The notes: generated from the letters alone by a model not told the origin. A DNA stretch of 64,000 nt from Nocardia altamirensis NBRC 108246 (GCF_001612685.1 NZ_BDAY01000067.1:1-64000); one strand, 5' to 3'; positions 48,630 through 57,557 are shown, counted from the first letter of the stretch. Translations and numbers: made by a program.

Positions 48630-50858
48630 ATGGCGCATACCTCGATCCTCGAACGACCCGAACCGACTCAGCCCGCACCGCGGTGGGGTGCGGCCGGGCG
48701 GTGGGGTGCGGCGATGGCCAAGCATCGCAAGGTGGTGCTCGGAGTCTGGCTGCTGCTCGTGGTGATCTGCGGCGCGGCCTATCCCGCGCTGCACGGGCGG
48801 CTGGGGACGCCCGACTACTCCGTGCCGGGGTCGGAATCGGTCGAGGTCGATCGTCTTGTCGCCGAACACTTCTCTCAGTTCGGGACCGAGCAGGACGTGA
48901 TCGTCTTCCACTCGACGCGCGAGACCGTCGACGCTCCCGACTATCGGGCGGCGGTCGATCGAGCACTCGATGTCGCCAAGCAGACGAAGGGTGTGGCCGG
49001 GGCCGTCGGGCCGTTCCAGGGCAATGCCGCCCAGATCTCCGCCGATCGGCGCACCGCCTTCGCCGTCGTCGGCGTCGACGGGGACATCTCGGCGCGCGTC
49101 CAGGTCGTCCGCGAGCTGCGCGAAGCCCTGGCGGTGGGGTCGACCGACGACATCAAGGTGATGCTCAGCGGCTACGCGCCGATCCAGGCCGATCTGATGG
49201 ACATCGAGACAGCCGATATGCAACGCGCCGAAGCCGTCGGCCTCCCGGTGGCGACGGTGCTGCTGGTGCTGGCGTTGGGCGCCATGGTCGCCGCGCTGCT
49301 GCCGATCACCGTGACCGCGGCGGGCATCGCGGTGGCGATCGGCATCCTGTTCGGCCTGACCAGCTTCCTCGCGTTCGACTCGATGGTGCTGTCGATCGCC
49401 ACGATGATCGCCACCGGCACCGCGATCGACTACGCGATGTTCATCGTGAGCCGCTTCAACGAAGAGCTGACGCGGCGCGGTGTCCGAAACCGCAAGGACC
49501 GCACCGCGATTGCGGAGGCGGTCGGCACGGCGATGGACACCACCGGGCGCACGGTGCTCGCCTCAGGGCTCATCGTGATGATCTCGCTGTGCTCGCTGGC
49601 GGTCGTCGGGCTACCGATGCTCAACGGCATCGCCATCGGCGTGATCGCCGCGGTCGTCTCGACCATGGGCGCGGCATTCACCCTGCTTCCCGCATTGCTT
49701 GCGACGCTGGGCCCTGCGGTGAATCGCGGCGCCGTCCCCGAGCGAATGCGGCCCGCGGAGGTGCGGACGACGACGGCGTCCAGCGGCTGGGCACGGTGGG
49801 CGCACACCGTGATGGCACGGCCGGTGCTGTTCGGCGCGGTCGGCGTCGCGCTGTTGCTGCTGGCGGCAACCCCGCTCACCGGCCTCCGATACGGCGTGGA
49901 CATGGGGCTCAATTCGCTCGGCGATCGCCCATCGGGCCAGGCCATCGCCCTGGTCGAGCAGAACTTCACCCCTGGCTTGCTCGGACCGATCGAAGTGGTC
50001 GCCACCGGAGCGGAGGCCGCACCGCTGTCCGGCAACGCCCGCGACGAAGCCGATCGGTTCCTCGCCGAGCTCTCCCGTGACCCGCGGATCGCCGCCGTCC
50101 TGCCGCAGTACGCGGACGGCCGGATGTTCGCCGCCGTCATCCCGAAGACGACATTCGGGTCGACTGCGGCCACCGATCTTGTCTCCGATATCCGTTCCCG
50201 CGCTTCGGGTCTCGGTGACGCGGAGATCCGGGTCGGCGGCACGTCGGCGTTGTTCGTCGATGTGTCGCATCGGATCGTCAGCCGCTTCCCCGTGCTGATC
50301 GCCCTGGTGCTCGCCGTGTCCCTGATCTTCCTGGTTGTCGCGTTCCGCAGTATCGTGTTGGCGCTCAAGGCAATCCTGCTGAATCTGCTGGCGACCGGTG
50401 CGGCACTCGGTATCACCATCGCGGTGTTCCAAACCGGCATCGGCGAAGGCCTTCTCGGCTTCCAGAGCACCGGGTTCCTGCAGATCTATCTGCCGATGCT
50501 GGTGTTCGCGGTGCTGTTCGGCCTGTCGATGGACTACGAGGTGTTCCTGATCCGGCGTATGAAGGAGCATTGGGACGCCAACCACGACAATGCGCCGGCG
50601 GTCGCCGACGGGTTGCAGCGAACGGCCAGGCCGATCACCGCCGCGGCCGCCATCATGGTTGCCGTGTTCGCCAGCTTCGTGACGGCGGATGTGCTCGAGC
50701 TCAAGCAGGTCGGCTTCGCGCTTGCCGTCGCCATCGCGATCGACGCGATCCTGGTTCGGCTGATCCTGGTGCCCGCGTTCATGCGGCTGTTCGGCCGGTG
50801 GAACTGGTGGTTGCCGACCTTCGGATCGCGTTCGGCGCCAGCGACTATCGGAAAATGA
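48630..50858 (+). CDS. MMPL-family (RND) membrane transporter
   Basis: A 742-aa protein with about 12 membrane helices and two large extracytoplasmic loops, in duplicated halves. The proton-relay motifs are TGTAIDYAMFIVSRF (first half) and FGLSMDYEVFLIRRMKEH (second half), with the conserved Asp-Tyr pairs seen in MmpL3. Substrates of this family are lipids, siderophores or drugs. The ATG follows GGGGAGC. A perfect palindrome precedes it and a convergent TetR gene overlaps its 3' end by 14 bp, so the pair looks like a regulated efflux module. Confidence 0.9.
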   Translation: MAHTSILERPEPTQPAPRWGAAGRWGAAMAKHRKVVLGVWLLLVVICGAAYPALHGRLGTPDYSVPGSESVEVDRLVAEHFSQFGTEQDVIVFHSTRETVDAPDYRAAVDRALDVAKQTKGVAGAVGPFQGNAAQISADRRTAFAVVGVDGDISARVQVVRELREALAVGSTDDIKVMLSGYAPIQADLMDIETADMQRAEAVGLPVATVLLVLALGAMVAALLPITVTAAGIAVAIGILFGLTSFLAFDSMVLSIATMIATGTAIDYAMFIVSRFNEELTRRGVRNRKDRTAIAEAVGTAMDTTGRTVLASGLIVMISLCSLAVVGLPMLNGIAIGVIAAVVSTMGAAFTLLPALLATLGPAVNRGAVPERMRPAEVRTTTASSGWARWAHTVMARPVLFGAVGVALLLLAATPLTGLRYGVDMGLNSLGDRPSGQAIALVEQNFTPGLLGPIEVVATGAEAAPLSGNARDEADRFLAELSRDPRIAAVLPQYADGRMFAAVIPKTTFGSTAATDLVSDIRSRASGLGDAEIRVGGTSALFVDVSHRIVSRFPVLIALVLAVSLIFLVVAFRSIVLALKAILLNLLATGAALGITIAVFQTGIGEGLLGFQSTGFLQIYLPMLVFAVLFGLSMDYEVFLIRRMKEHWDANHDNAPAVADGLQRTARPITAAAAIMVAVFASFVTADVLELKQVGFALAVAIAIDAILVRLILVPAFMRLFGRWNWWLPTFGSRSAPATIGK

Positions 50859-51477
50859 TCTCGATCTGGTCGATGATCGCGCCGACCGCTCTGGTGTAGA
50901 CGTCCTTGAGCCGGTCGGCGAAATCCGTTCCCGCCCAATGATCCAGGGCCGCCACACAGCCCCAGACGGCGGTGGCGGCGGCCATCCGCACCCGTAAGTC
51001 GTTCGGGTCGAAGCCGGTTCGTTCGGCGAACAACACCCGGAACTGCTCGGCCATATCACGCATCTGATTGGTCTGGGCCGCTTTGATCTCCGGGATCGCC
51101 GCCGTGTACAGCAGGCGCCTGCGGATCCGGCGCTCGGACTCCTCGGTGAGCAGCGATTCCACCAGTACCGGGACAAGCATCCGCGCCACGGCGATCAGGT
51201 CGGTGGGTTCCACGGTCGTCGACCCGCCCGCCGTGCGGATCGCCTCCAAGATCTTCGGATCCGCCTCGTCGTGCAGCACGAGCATCTCTTTGGTGCCGAA
51301 GTAGCGGTACACCGAACTGGGCGACACCGCCGCGGCGGCCGCAACCCGCTCGATCGTCACATTGCGATACCCGTGCGCGTCGAACAGATCCAGCGCGACC
51401 CGCTGGATTCGGCTCATCGCCTCCATCTTCCTGCGCTCCCAGGAAGTCGAAGGAAGCTCTACGGCGGCATCGGACAT
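50845..51477 (-). CDS. TetR-family regulator
   Basis: A 210-aa protein: helix-turn-helix VTIERVAAAAAVSPSSVYRYFGTKEMLV (about 40-68) and an all-helical ligand domain. The ATG at 51477 is preferred over a longer frame from 51549, since AAGG lies 7 nt upstream and the extra residues are unconserved. It is convergent with the MMPL transporter and its probable repressor through the palindrome at 48590. Confidence 0.88.
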   Translation of the reverse strand: MSDAAVELPSTSWERRKMEAMSRIQRVALDLFDAHGYRNVTIERVAAAAAVSPSSVYRYFGTKEMLVLHDEADPKILEAIRTAGGSTTVEPTDLIAVARMLVPVLVESLLTEESERRIRRRLLYTAAIPEIKAAQTNQMRDMAEQFRVLFAERTGFDPNDLRVRMAAATAVWGCVAALDHWAGTDFADRLKDVYTRAVGAIIDQIEIIFR

Positions 51478-51532
51478 CCTTGTCAGAATACCGGGCCGGG
51501 CCGTTGGCACTGCGAAAGCGGGGCGAAAAGGG

Positions 51533-51566
51533 CGAAGGCCCCGATCCATTCGGACCGGGGCCTTCG
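51533..51566 (-). terminator. rpsA intrinsic terminator
   Basis: CGAAGGCCCCG (51533-51543) and CGGGGCCTTCG (51556-51566) form a perfect 11-bp stem. On the minus strand it is followed by CCCTTTTCG, a short T-tract. It starts 13 nt after the rpsA stop. Confidence 0.85.
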
Positions 51567-51579
51567 TCGAACGTACCTA

Positions 51580-53061
51580 TCAGGCGTTGCCGGAGAGCTT
51601 CTCCCGCAGAGCCGCCAGCTGCGCGTCGCTGGCCAGCGAACCGCCGGCCGACTCGGACGAGCTGGAGGACGAGGAGGAAGCCTGCGAGCCGCCACCACTC
51701 TCGGAGGAGTAGTTCGACGAGCCGCCACCGTTCGCGGCCTCGGCCGCGGCGTCGGCCGCCATCTTCTCCATCTGAGCGGTGTGCATCTTGTGGCGACGCT
51801 CCGCCTCGGCGTACCGGCCTTCCCACTCTTCGCGCTGCTTGTCGAAGCCCTCGAGCCACTCGTTGGTGTCGGGATCGAAGCCCTCGGGGAAGATGTAGTT
51901 GCCCTGGTCGTCGTAGCTGTCGGCCATGCCGTACTTCGACGGGTCGAACTCGGCGTGGTAGTCCTCGTTCGCCTGCTTCAGCGACAGCGAGATCCGGCGA
52001 CGCTCCAGGTCGATGTCGATGACCTTGACCATCGCGTCGTCGCCGACCGCGACAACCTGGTCCGGGACCTCCACGTGGCGCTCGGCCAGCTCGGAGATGT
52101 GCACCAGGCCCTCGATGCCCTCTTCGACGCGCACGAACGCACCGAACGGAACCAGCTTGGTGACCTTGCCCGGCACGATCTGGCCGATCGCGTGGGTGCG
52201 GGCGAACTGACGCCACGGGTCTTCCTGGGTCGCCTTGAGCGACAGCGAAACCCGCTCGCGATCCAGATCGACGTCGAGCACCTCGACGGTGACCTCGGTG
52301 CCGACCTCGACAACCTCGGACGGGTGGTCGATGTGCTTCCAGGACAGCTCGGAGACGTGCACCAGGCCGTCGACGCCACCCAGGTCCACGAAGGCACCGA
52401 AGTTGACGATCGAGGAGACCACACCCTTGCGGACCTGGCCCTTCTGCAGCTGGTGCAGGAACTCGCTGCGGACCTCGGACTGGGTCTGCTCGAGCCAGGC
52501 ACGACGCGACAGCACCACGTTGTTGCGGTTCTTGTCGAGTTCGATGATCTTGGCCTCGATCTCCTTGCCGACGTACGGCTGGAGGTCGCGGACCCGACGC
52601 ATCTCGACGAGCGAAGCGGGCAGGAAGCCACGGAGGCCGATGTCGAGGATCAGGCCGCCCTTGACGACCTCGATGACGGTGCCCTTGACGGCCTCGTCCT
52701 TCTCCTTGAGCTCCTCGATGGTGCCCCACGCGCGCTCGTACTGCGCCCGCTTCTTCGACAGGATCAGACGGCCTTCCTTGTCCTCCTTGGTGAGAACAAG
52801 CGCTTCGACCTCATCGCCCACGGAAACGACCTCGTTCGGGTCGACGTCGTGCTTGATGGAGAGTTCGCGGGAAGGAATGACGCCTTCGGTCTTGTAACCG
52901 ATGTCGAGCAGGACCTCGTCGCGGTCGACCTTGACGATGGTTCCTTCGACGATGTCGCCGTCGTTGAAGTACTTGATCGTGGCGTCGATGGCGGCGAGGA
53001 AATCCTCGGCGGAGCCGATGTCGTTGACGGCTACCTGCGGCGAGGTGACGGTGGTGGGCAT
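51580..53061 (-). CDS. rpsA: 30S ribosomal protein S1
   Basis: A 493-aa protein with four S1 OB-fold domains (about 40-110, 125-195, 210-280, 295-370; e.g. GDIVEGTIVKVDRDEVLLDIGYKTEGVIP and KGVVSSIVNFGAFVDLGGVDGLVH). The actinobacterial C-terminal region contains KYGMADSYDDQGNYIFPEGFD and ends SLASDAQLAALREKLSGNA. It binds mRNA and tmRNA at the 30S subunit. It is close to M. tuberculosis RpsA but has a longer Ser-rich linker with an eight-Ser run near residue 460. The ATG at 53061 gives the family N-terminus MPTTVTSPQVAVNDIG. Confidence 0.97.
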   Translation of the reverse strand: MPTTVTSPQVAVNDIGSAEDFLAAIDATIKYFNDGDIVEGTIVKVDRDEVLLDIGYKTEGVIPSRELSIKHDVDPNEVVSVGDEVEALVLTKEDKEGRLILSKKRAQYERAWGTIEELKEKDEAVKGTVIEVVKGGLILDIGLRGFLPASLVEMRRVRDLQPYVGKEIEAKIIELDKNRNNVVLSRRAWLEQTQSEVRSEFLHQLQKGQVRKGVVSSIVNFGAFVDLGGVDGLVHVSELSWKHIDHPSEVVEVGTEVTVEVLDVDLDRERVSLSLKATQEDPWRQFARTHAIGQIVPGKVTKLVPFGAFVRVEEGIEGLVHISELAERHVEVPDQVVAVGDDAMVKVIDIDLERRRISLSLKQANEDYHAEFDPSKYGMADSYDDQGNYIFPEGFDPDTNEWLEGFDKQREEWEGRYAEAERRHKMHTAQMEKMAADAAAEAANGGGSSNYSSESGGGSQASSSSSSSSESAGGSLASDAQLAALREKLSGNA

Positions 53062-53306
53062 ATGTCGGTTTGCTCCGGACGGATTGTGGTCGGTTGCGGA
53101 CATTGGAACTTTCGGTACGCTGGCGAATTCACCGCGATGGTGTGAAGACGGACACTAGGAACGTACCGCACGTAACGCACGTGAAACTCAGCACGGGTGG
53201 TTGACTCCGGTACGGCTGTACAGAAGGCACTCGCGCGTTCAGCGTACGCGACCTTGGTCCGGGCGGGCAAACCGGTCCCGCCGCCACGCCGGGATACTCT
53301 GACGGC

Positions 53307-54152
53307 GTGTCGGAAGATCGCCATGCACAGGCAAACACACTGCTCGGAACCGCAGGGACGGCGCGCGCCCGGATCGGTTCGGCCGCAAGTCAGCAAGCCA
53401 GCCGTCGCTGGTGGGATGCGGACGCAGGCCAGTACCACGAGACGCACGCCGACTTCCTCGGCGTCGACTCCCCCGACGGTGAGTTCGTCTGGTGTCCGGA
53501 GGGTCTGCACGAGGGCGATATGCGGTTCCTCGGCGATGTCGCGGGCAAGCGAATCCTGGAGATCGGCTGCGGCTCGGCGCCGTGCGCGCGCTGGCTGGCA
53601 GGGCAGGGCGCGCATCCGGTCGGGCTCGACCTGTCGATGGGCATGCTGGCGCGGGGACTGGCGGCGATGGAACGGGGCGGGCCGCGGGTGCCGCTGATCC
53701 AGGCGGGCGCCGAACTGCTTCCGTTCCGCGACCAGTCCTTCGACCTGGCCTGCTCGGCGTTCGGTGCCGTTCCGTTCGTCGCGGACTCCGCCCAGGTGAT
53801 GCGCGAGGTCGCCCGAGTGTTGCGGCCCGGTGGTCGCTGGGTGTTCTCGGTGAACCATCCGATGCGCTGGATCTTCCCCGACGATCCAGGACCGGCCGGG
53901 CTCACCGCCGCCATCCCCTATTTCGACCGCACCCCGTATGTCGAGGTGGATGGCGAGGGCGAACCGACCTACGTCGAACACCACCGCACCATCGGCGACC
54001 GGGTCCGCGAGATCGTCGCAGCCGGGCTGCTGCTGGTGGATATCGTCGAACCGGACTGGCCGGAGTGGCTCGACCGCGAGTGGGGGCAGTGGAGTCCGTT
54101 GCGCGGCGAGATCTTTCCAGGCACCGCGATCTTCGTCACCGAAAAGCCGTAA
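53307..54152 (+). CDS. Class I SAM-dependent methyltransferase
   Basis: A 281-aa Methyltransf_11-type enzyme: SAM motif I ILEIGCGSAPCARWLAGQG, acidic GLDLS, motif FDLACSAFGAVPFV and VARVLRPGGRWVF. The substrate is unknown; the RRWWDADAGQYHETHADFLG start is common in actinobacterial homologues beside rpsA. The start is GTG at 53307. It is divergent from rpsA across 245 bp, which must hold both promoters and the long rpsA leader, and nearly abuts the convergent esterase-like gene (4 bp). Confidence 0.88.
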   Translation: MSEDRHAQANTLLGTAGTARARIGSAASQQASRRWWDADAGQYHETHADFLGVDSPDGEFVWCPEGLHEGDMRFLGDVAGKRILEIGCGSAPCARWLAGQGAHPVGLDLSMGMLARGLAAMERGGPRVPLIQAGAELLPFRDQSFDLACSAFGAVPFVADSAQVMREVARVLRPGGRWVFSVNHPMRWIFPDDPGPAGLTAAIPYFDRTPYVEVDGEGEPTYVEHHRTIGDRVREIVAAGLLLVDIVEPDWPEWLDREWGQWSPLRGEIFPGTAIFVTEKP

Positions 54153-54156
54153 GGCG

Positions 54157-55527
54157 CTAGATCGTTTCGATGAAGGCGACCGCATCGACACCGTCGAGCT
54201 GGGCGGGGTCGAAATGCGCGACGCGATAGTCCATCGAAGGGCGAACCCGCACATCCGAGTCGAGCACGGTGGCCAGTACGCGCGCCGGGAACAGCGCGCG
54301 ACCGGTGGTCGCTTCCGCGAGAACGGTCTGCAGACTGTGCGTATCTTCTTGGGGCACAGGAACGTCCGATCGCTCGGCAACAGCGGTGCCTGTTTCGCCT
54401 GACTCGACGGCTGCCCACTGGGGCACAGCGACACCCGCGTCACGGGCCGCGGCGGCGACAGCTTTCCTGGCCGCGGCAGCATCGAACTCGGACGCTGCGG
54501 AGGCATCGGCGCGCCGGTCGAAATCCGTGGCGATGCAGGCATATTCGGTGCCCAACTCCGACGCGGCGAGTGCGCCCGCACTCCACCAGTGCTGATCCGC
54601 GCCCGCGAAGGACATCGCCGACTCGGCGCGCTGGAGATGCGAGTTGTGCGCGAAAACCAGGCAGGGGCCACGGTGTTTCTCGGTGCGGGCGATGGCGAGC
54701 AAGTTGTCCGCACCGTTGGCGTCGCGCAGGGCGAGCAGGGTGGCGAATCGTTCGGGTCCCGGAGTCGCCATGGCCGCGTGGTAGCGCAGCAGGCCGACGG
54801 CGGTGCGTGCGAGCAGGAACGCGCGCTCGAACTCGTTGTCCGAGCTGACCTCCCGGAGACCGGGTGCCTCGATGGTGCAGCGCTGGAGAACGTCGTCGGC
54901 GGCGAGCCGCAGCCGCCGGGCGCGCTCGGTGTCGCCGATGGAATGCGCCGCGTCGAACATCGCGGCGGGGTTCGACCACTCGGCGTCGTCGCCGAGCCAC
55001 GTGTCGAGGGTTTGCGCATCGTGCGGGACCCGCTCGGCGGGCAGGTACCTGGCCAGATACGCGTGTGCGGCGAGCAGGGTGGCACGGGGGCTCGGTGCGG
55101 CCTCCACCTCGGTCGGCGCGTCGAATCCGTAGACCCGGATCTGCGCGCCGGGATCACGATCGGCGTTGTAGTCGCGAATCCAGCCGATCAGCTCGCGGGT
55201 GGCAGGCGGGTCACCCAAGCCGTGACTGAAGCCGGTGGCGAGGACATCCGGGAGCGAACCCGCGCCGGTCCGCACGTAGTCGTCGAGGACAAGCGCTGCG
55301 AGGCAACTGCTTTCGAACGCAATCGAGCGGTACCCGTGCTGCTCGACCAGATGCCCGAACAGCTGGTTACGCAGCAGGAGAAACGCCTCGACGCCGTGGG
55401 TCGACTCGCCGAGACCGAGCAGTGCGGGTGGCTGATCGAGGGTGTAGAGGAACCGGCCGATCGTCGAGCCGAGGTGGGCGGCATCGAGGTCGAGGGCGAT
55501 ATCGCGGAGCGAGGGGTGCGGGCTCAT
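54157..55527 (-). CDS. Erythromycin-esterase-family protein
   Basis: A 456-aa EreA/EreB-like fold: active-site segment LLGLGESTHGVEAFLLLRNQLFGHLVEQHGYRSIAFE with the catalytic Glu and His, then YGFDAPT and VFAHNSHLQRA. Some members hydrolyse macrolide lactones, but many actinobacterial ones have unknown or succinoglycan-related roles, so resistance should not be assumed. The ATG at 55527 has GAAAGG 6 nt upstream. It is divergent from a double-HTH MerR regulator. Confidence 0.85.
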   Translation of the reverse strand: MSPHPSLRDIALDLDAAHLGSTIGRFLYTLDQPPALLGLGESTHGVEAFLLLRNQLFGHLVEQHGYRSIAFESSCLAALVLDDYVRTGAGSLPDVLATGFSHGLGDPPATRELIGWIRDYNADRDPGAQIRVYGFDAPTEVEAAPSPRATLLAAHAYLARYLPAERVPHDAQTLDTWLGDDAEWSNPAAMFDAAHSIGDTERARRLRLAADDVLQRCTIEAPGLREVSSDNEFERAFLLARTAVGLLRYHAAMATPGPERFATLLALRDANGADNLLAIARTEKHRGPCLVFAHNSHLQRAESAMSFAGADQHWWSAGALAASELGTEYACIATDFDRRADASAASEFDAAAARKAVAAAARDAGVAVPQWAAVESGETGTAVAERSDVPVPQEDTHSLQTVLAEATTGRALFPARVLATVLDSDVRVRPSMDYRVAHFDPAQLDGVDAVAFIETI

Positions 55528-55559
55528 GGTGTGCCTTTCGCGAAACCAATCGGACCCCC

Positions 55560-55575
55560 TCAACCGTATCGTTGA
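55560..55575. promoter_or_regulatory. MerR-type dyad between the esterase-like and MerR genes
   Basis: TCAAC-CGTATC-GTTGA is a perfect 5-bp dyad in the 113-bp divergent gap. Its place fits a MerR operator controlling one or both genes. Confidence 0.45.
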
Positions 55576-55640
55576 ACATTCGGTGGAAACTTCTGTCGGC
55601 ATTACTGGATGATCTGCCTGAAAACCCTCAAACTGGGACG

Positions 55641-56342
55641 ATGGCAGCCCGCTTGCTTCGGCCCATCGACCTTGCTCGCGAACACGGTCTGTCCACCCAA
55701 GCCGTCCGCAATTACGAGGATGCCGGGATTCTCCCGCCCGCCGACCGTGGCGACACCGGATATCGCCGATACTCCGAGACGCACGCGCGGGCATTGCGCG
55801 CCTTTCTCGCCCTGCGTCCCGGCTACGGGCATCAGGTCGCCGCCGCCATGCTGCGCGCCGCGCACCGTCGCGATGAGCAGGCGGTTTTCCGCCTCGTCGA
55901 CCAGGCCCACGCCGACCTGCTGCACGAACGACGGACACTCGACGAGGTGGCCGCCGCCCTCGACACATTGACCGCCGCGCCCGTCTCCGCCGAGGACCGA
56001 TCGGCGGGGGTGACTATCGGCGCGCTGGCCCATCAGCTCGGCATGCACCCGGCGTCGCTGCGCAAATGGGAGGACGCGGGAATCGTTCGCCCGCAGCGTG
56101 ATCGGGCCACCGGCTACCGGCACTACCCGCCGGAAGCCGTGCGGGACGCGCAGGTCGCCCGCCAGCTCCGCCGCGGCGGCTATCCCCTACCGCAGATCAC
56201 CCTCTTCGTGAATCACCTACGTGCGGCGGGTGATTCGGCCGACCTGCACGATGTTCTCGAACAGTGGCGCACCCGGATCACCGCCCGCAGCCGAGCCATG
56301 CTCACCGCCGCTCCCCACCTCGCCGCGTACCTCGACCTCTGA
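55641..56342 (+). CDS. MerR-family regulator with two helix-turn-helix domains
   Basis: A 233-aa protein. The first MerR winged helix spans about 5-75 (RPIDLAREHGLSTQAVRNYEDAGILPPADRGDTGYRRYS). A second complete one spans about 125-195 (VTIGALAHQLGMHPASLRKWEDAGIVRPQRDRATGYRHYP). Most MerR proteins have one and dimerise; a duplicated form (TioE-like) may bind as a monomer or to longer sites. The effector is unknown. It is divergent from the erythromycin-esterase-like gene, its likely target. A perfect hairpin terminator follows. Confidence 0.85.
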   Translation: MAARLLRPIDLAREHGLSTQAVRNYEDAGILPPADRGDTGYRRYSETHARALRAFLALRPGYGHQVAAAMLRAAHRRDEQAVFRLVDQAHADLLHERRTLDEVAAALDTLTAAPVSAEDRSAGVTIGALAHQLGMHPASLRKWEDAGIVRPQRDRATGYRHYPPEAVRDAQVARQLRRGGYPLPQITLFVNHLRAAGDSADLHDVLEQWRTRITARSRAMLTAAPHLAAYLDL

Positions 56343-56350
56343 CCCGCATA

Positions 56351-56400
56351 CCGAAATCCGCACCCTCCCTGTGGAAGCACAGGGAGGGTGCGGATTTCGG
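56351..56400. terminator. Perfect 23-bp hairpin between the MerR and RHH genes
   Basis: The arms 56351-56373 and 56378-56400 are perfect reverse complements with a GAAG loop; the stem contains AAATCCGCACCCTCCCTGTG. It lies between convergent genes, 8 bp beyond each stop. A degenerate relative lies at 48425-48500, so this terminator may derive from a mobile or amplified hairpin family. Confidence 0.85.
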
Positions 56401-56407
56401 GGTACTG

Positions 56408-56560
56408 CTATTTGGGTTTGCGTCCGGCTTGTTCGAGGGCCAGCCGGATGGCGTATTCGATCTGGGCGTTGATGCTGCGCAGATCGTCCGCCGCCCACTT
56501 GGCGATGGCTTCGTGGACAGCCGGGTCCAGCCGTAGCAGCAGCTTCTTGCGCTCAGCCAT
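56408..56560 (-). CDS. Small ribbon-helix-helix (Arc/CopG-like) protein
   Basis: A 50-aa protein easily missed because of its size. The beta strand KKLLLRLDPAVHEAIAKWAA is followed by DLRSINAQIEYAIRLALEQAG, the classic ribbon-helix-helix pattern. The tail is RKPK. It follows the SPFH gene by 11 bp on the same strand, so it is co-transcribed. It is likely a DNA-binding autoregulator or HicB/Arc-type antitoxin-like protein, but no toxin gene is seen. Codon use is typical of the chromosome. Confidence 0.8.
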   Translation of the reverse strand: MAERKKLLLRLDPAVHEAIAKWAADDLRSINAQIEYAIRLALEQAGRKPK

Positions 56561-56571
56561 GGGCCCGGCGC

Positions 56572-57456
56572 TCAGCTGTAGAGGGAGCCGGTGTTCACCA
56601 CGGGCTGGGTGGCTCGGTCACCGCACAGCACGACAAGCAGGTTCGACACCATCGCGGCGCGCCGCTCATTGTCCAGTTCCACCACACCCTGTTCGGTGAG
56701 GCGGTCGAGCGCGAGGCTGACCATGCCGACCGCGCCCTCGACGATCTGGGTGCGGGCGGCGACCACCTGCGAGGCCTGCTGGCGAACGAGCATGGCCTGG
56801 GCGATCTCCGGCGCGTAGGCGAGGTGGGTGATGCGGGCCTCGATGACCTCGATGCCGGCCATCTCGGTGCGGTCGCGCAGTTCGACGGTGAGTTCCTCGG
56901 CCACCTCGGCGCCGTCACGCAGGCTCGTGCGGGTGTTGTCGTGCGAGTCGTACGGGTGGGTGGTGGCGAGATGCCGTACCGCGGCCTCGGATTGGGTCTG
57001 CACGTACTCCTCGTAGTCGTCGACCGCGAAGGCGGCCTTGAAGCTGTCGACCACGCGGTAGACCACGACGGCGGCGATCTCGACCGGGTTGCCGTCCGCG
57101 TCGTTGACCTTCAGCTTCTGCGTCTCGAAGTTGCGCACTCGCAACGAGATTCGCTTGCGGTCGGTCAGCGGGAGCACCGAGAAGAAGCCCGGCTCGCTCA
57201 CCGAGCCGATATAGCGGCCGAAGAACTGGACCACCTGGGCCTCGTTCGGGTTGACCACAAGCAGCCCGGTCGCGGCGAGCAGGAGTACGAGCACCACCAC
57301 GCTCGCGGCGATCGCGCCGATCAGCGCGGGCACGTTGTGGTTTTGCGCCATCGCGACGTAGCCGAGTGCGGCAAGGCCGCCGAACAGCAGCGTGAGCACC
57401 AGCCAAGCCAGCAGCACCACGAAGCCGTTGACATGTAATGCGGGCCGAAGCTTCAT
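56572..57456 (-). CDS. SPFH/band-7 domain membrane protein
   Basis: A 294-aa stomatin/prohibitin-like protein. Two N-terminal helices (VVLLAWLVLTLLFGGLAALGY and LIGAIAASVVVLVLLLAATGLL) lead into the SPFH domain (about 65-260; VVNPNEAQVVQFFGRYIGSV, LRVRNFETQKLKVNDADGNPVEI, AGIEVIEARITHLAYAPEIAQAML). Such proteins scaffold membrane microdomains and often regulate proteases. GGAGG precedes the ATG. A near-perfect dyad lies just upstream. Pairing with a ribbon-helix-helix gene downstream suggests an autoregulated two-gene unit. Confidence 0.9.
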   Translation of the reverse strand: MKLRPALHVNGFVVLLAWLVLTLLFGGLAALGYVAMAQNHNVPALIGAIAASVVVLVLLLAATGLLVVNPNEAQVVQFFGRYIGSVSEPGFFSVLPLTDRKRISLRVRNFETQKLKVNDADGNPVEIAAVVVYRVVDSFKAAFAVDDYEEYVQTQSEAAVRHLATTHPYDSHDNTRTSLRDGAEVAEELTVELRDRTEMAGIEVIEARITHLAYAPEIAQAMLVRQQASQVVAARTQIVEGAVGMVSLALDRLTEQGVVELDNERRAAMVSNLLVVLCGDRATQPVVNTGSLYS

Positions 57457-57467
57457 GACATCCTCCA

Positions 57468-57484
57468 GGTATCAAAGTGATATC
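57468..57484. promoter_or_regulatory. Dyad operator upstream of the SPFH gene
   Basis: GGTATCA-AAG-TGATATC is a 7-3-7 dyad with one mismatch, ending 11 bp before the SPFH start codon. It could bind the ribbon-helix-helix protein of the same operon or another repressor. Confidence 0.5.
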
Positions 57485-57557
57485 ACGAAGATAGCAGCCG
57501 ATCGGGCGGACGCGCAACGGCCGGGAGCCGCGGCACTTCGCGGATCCCGGCCAGGGG

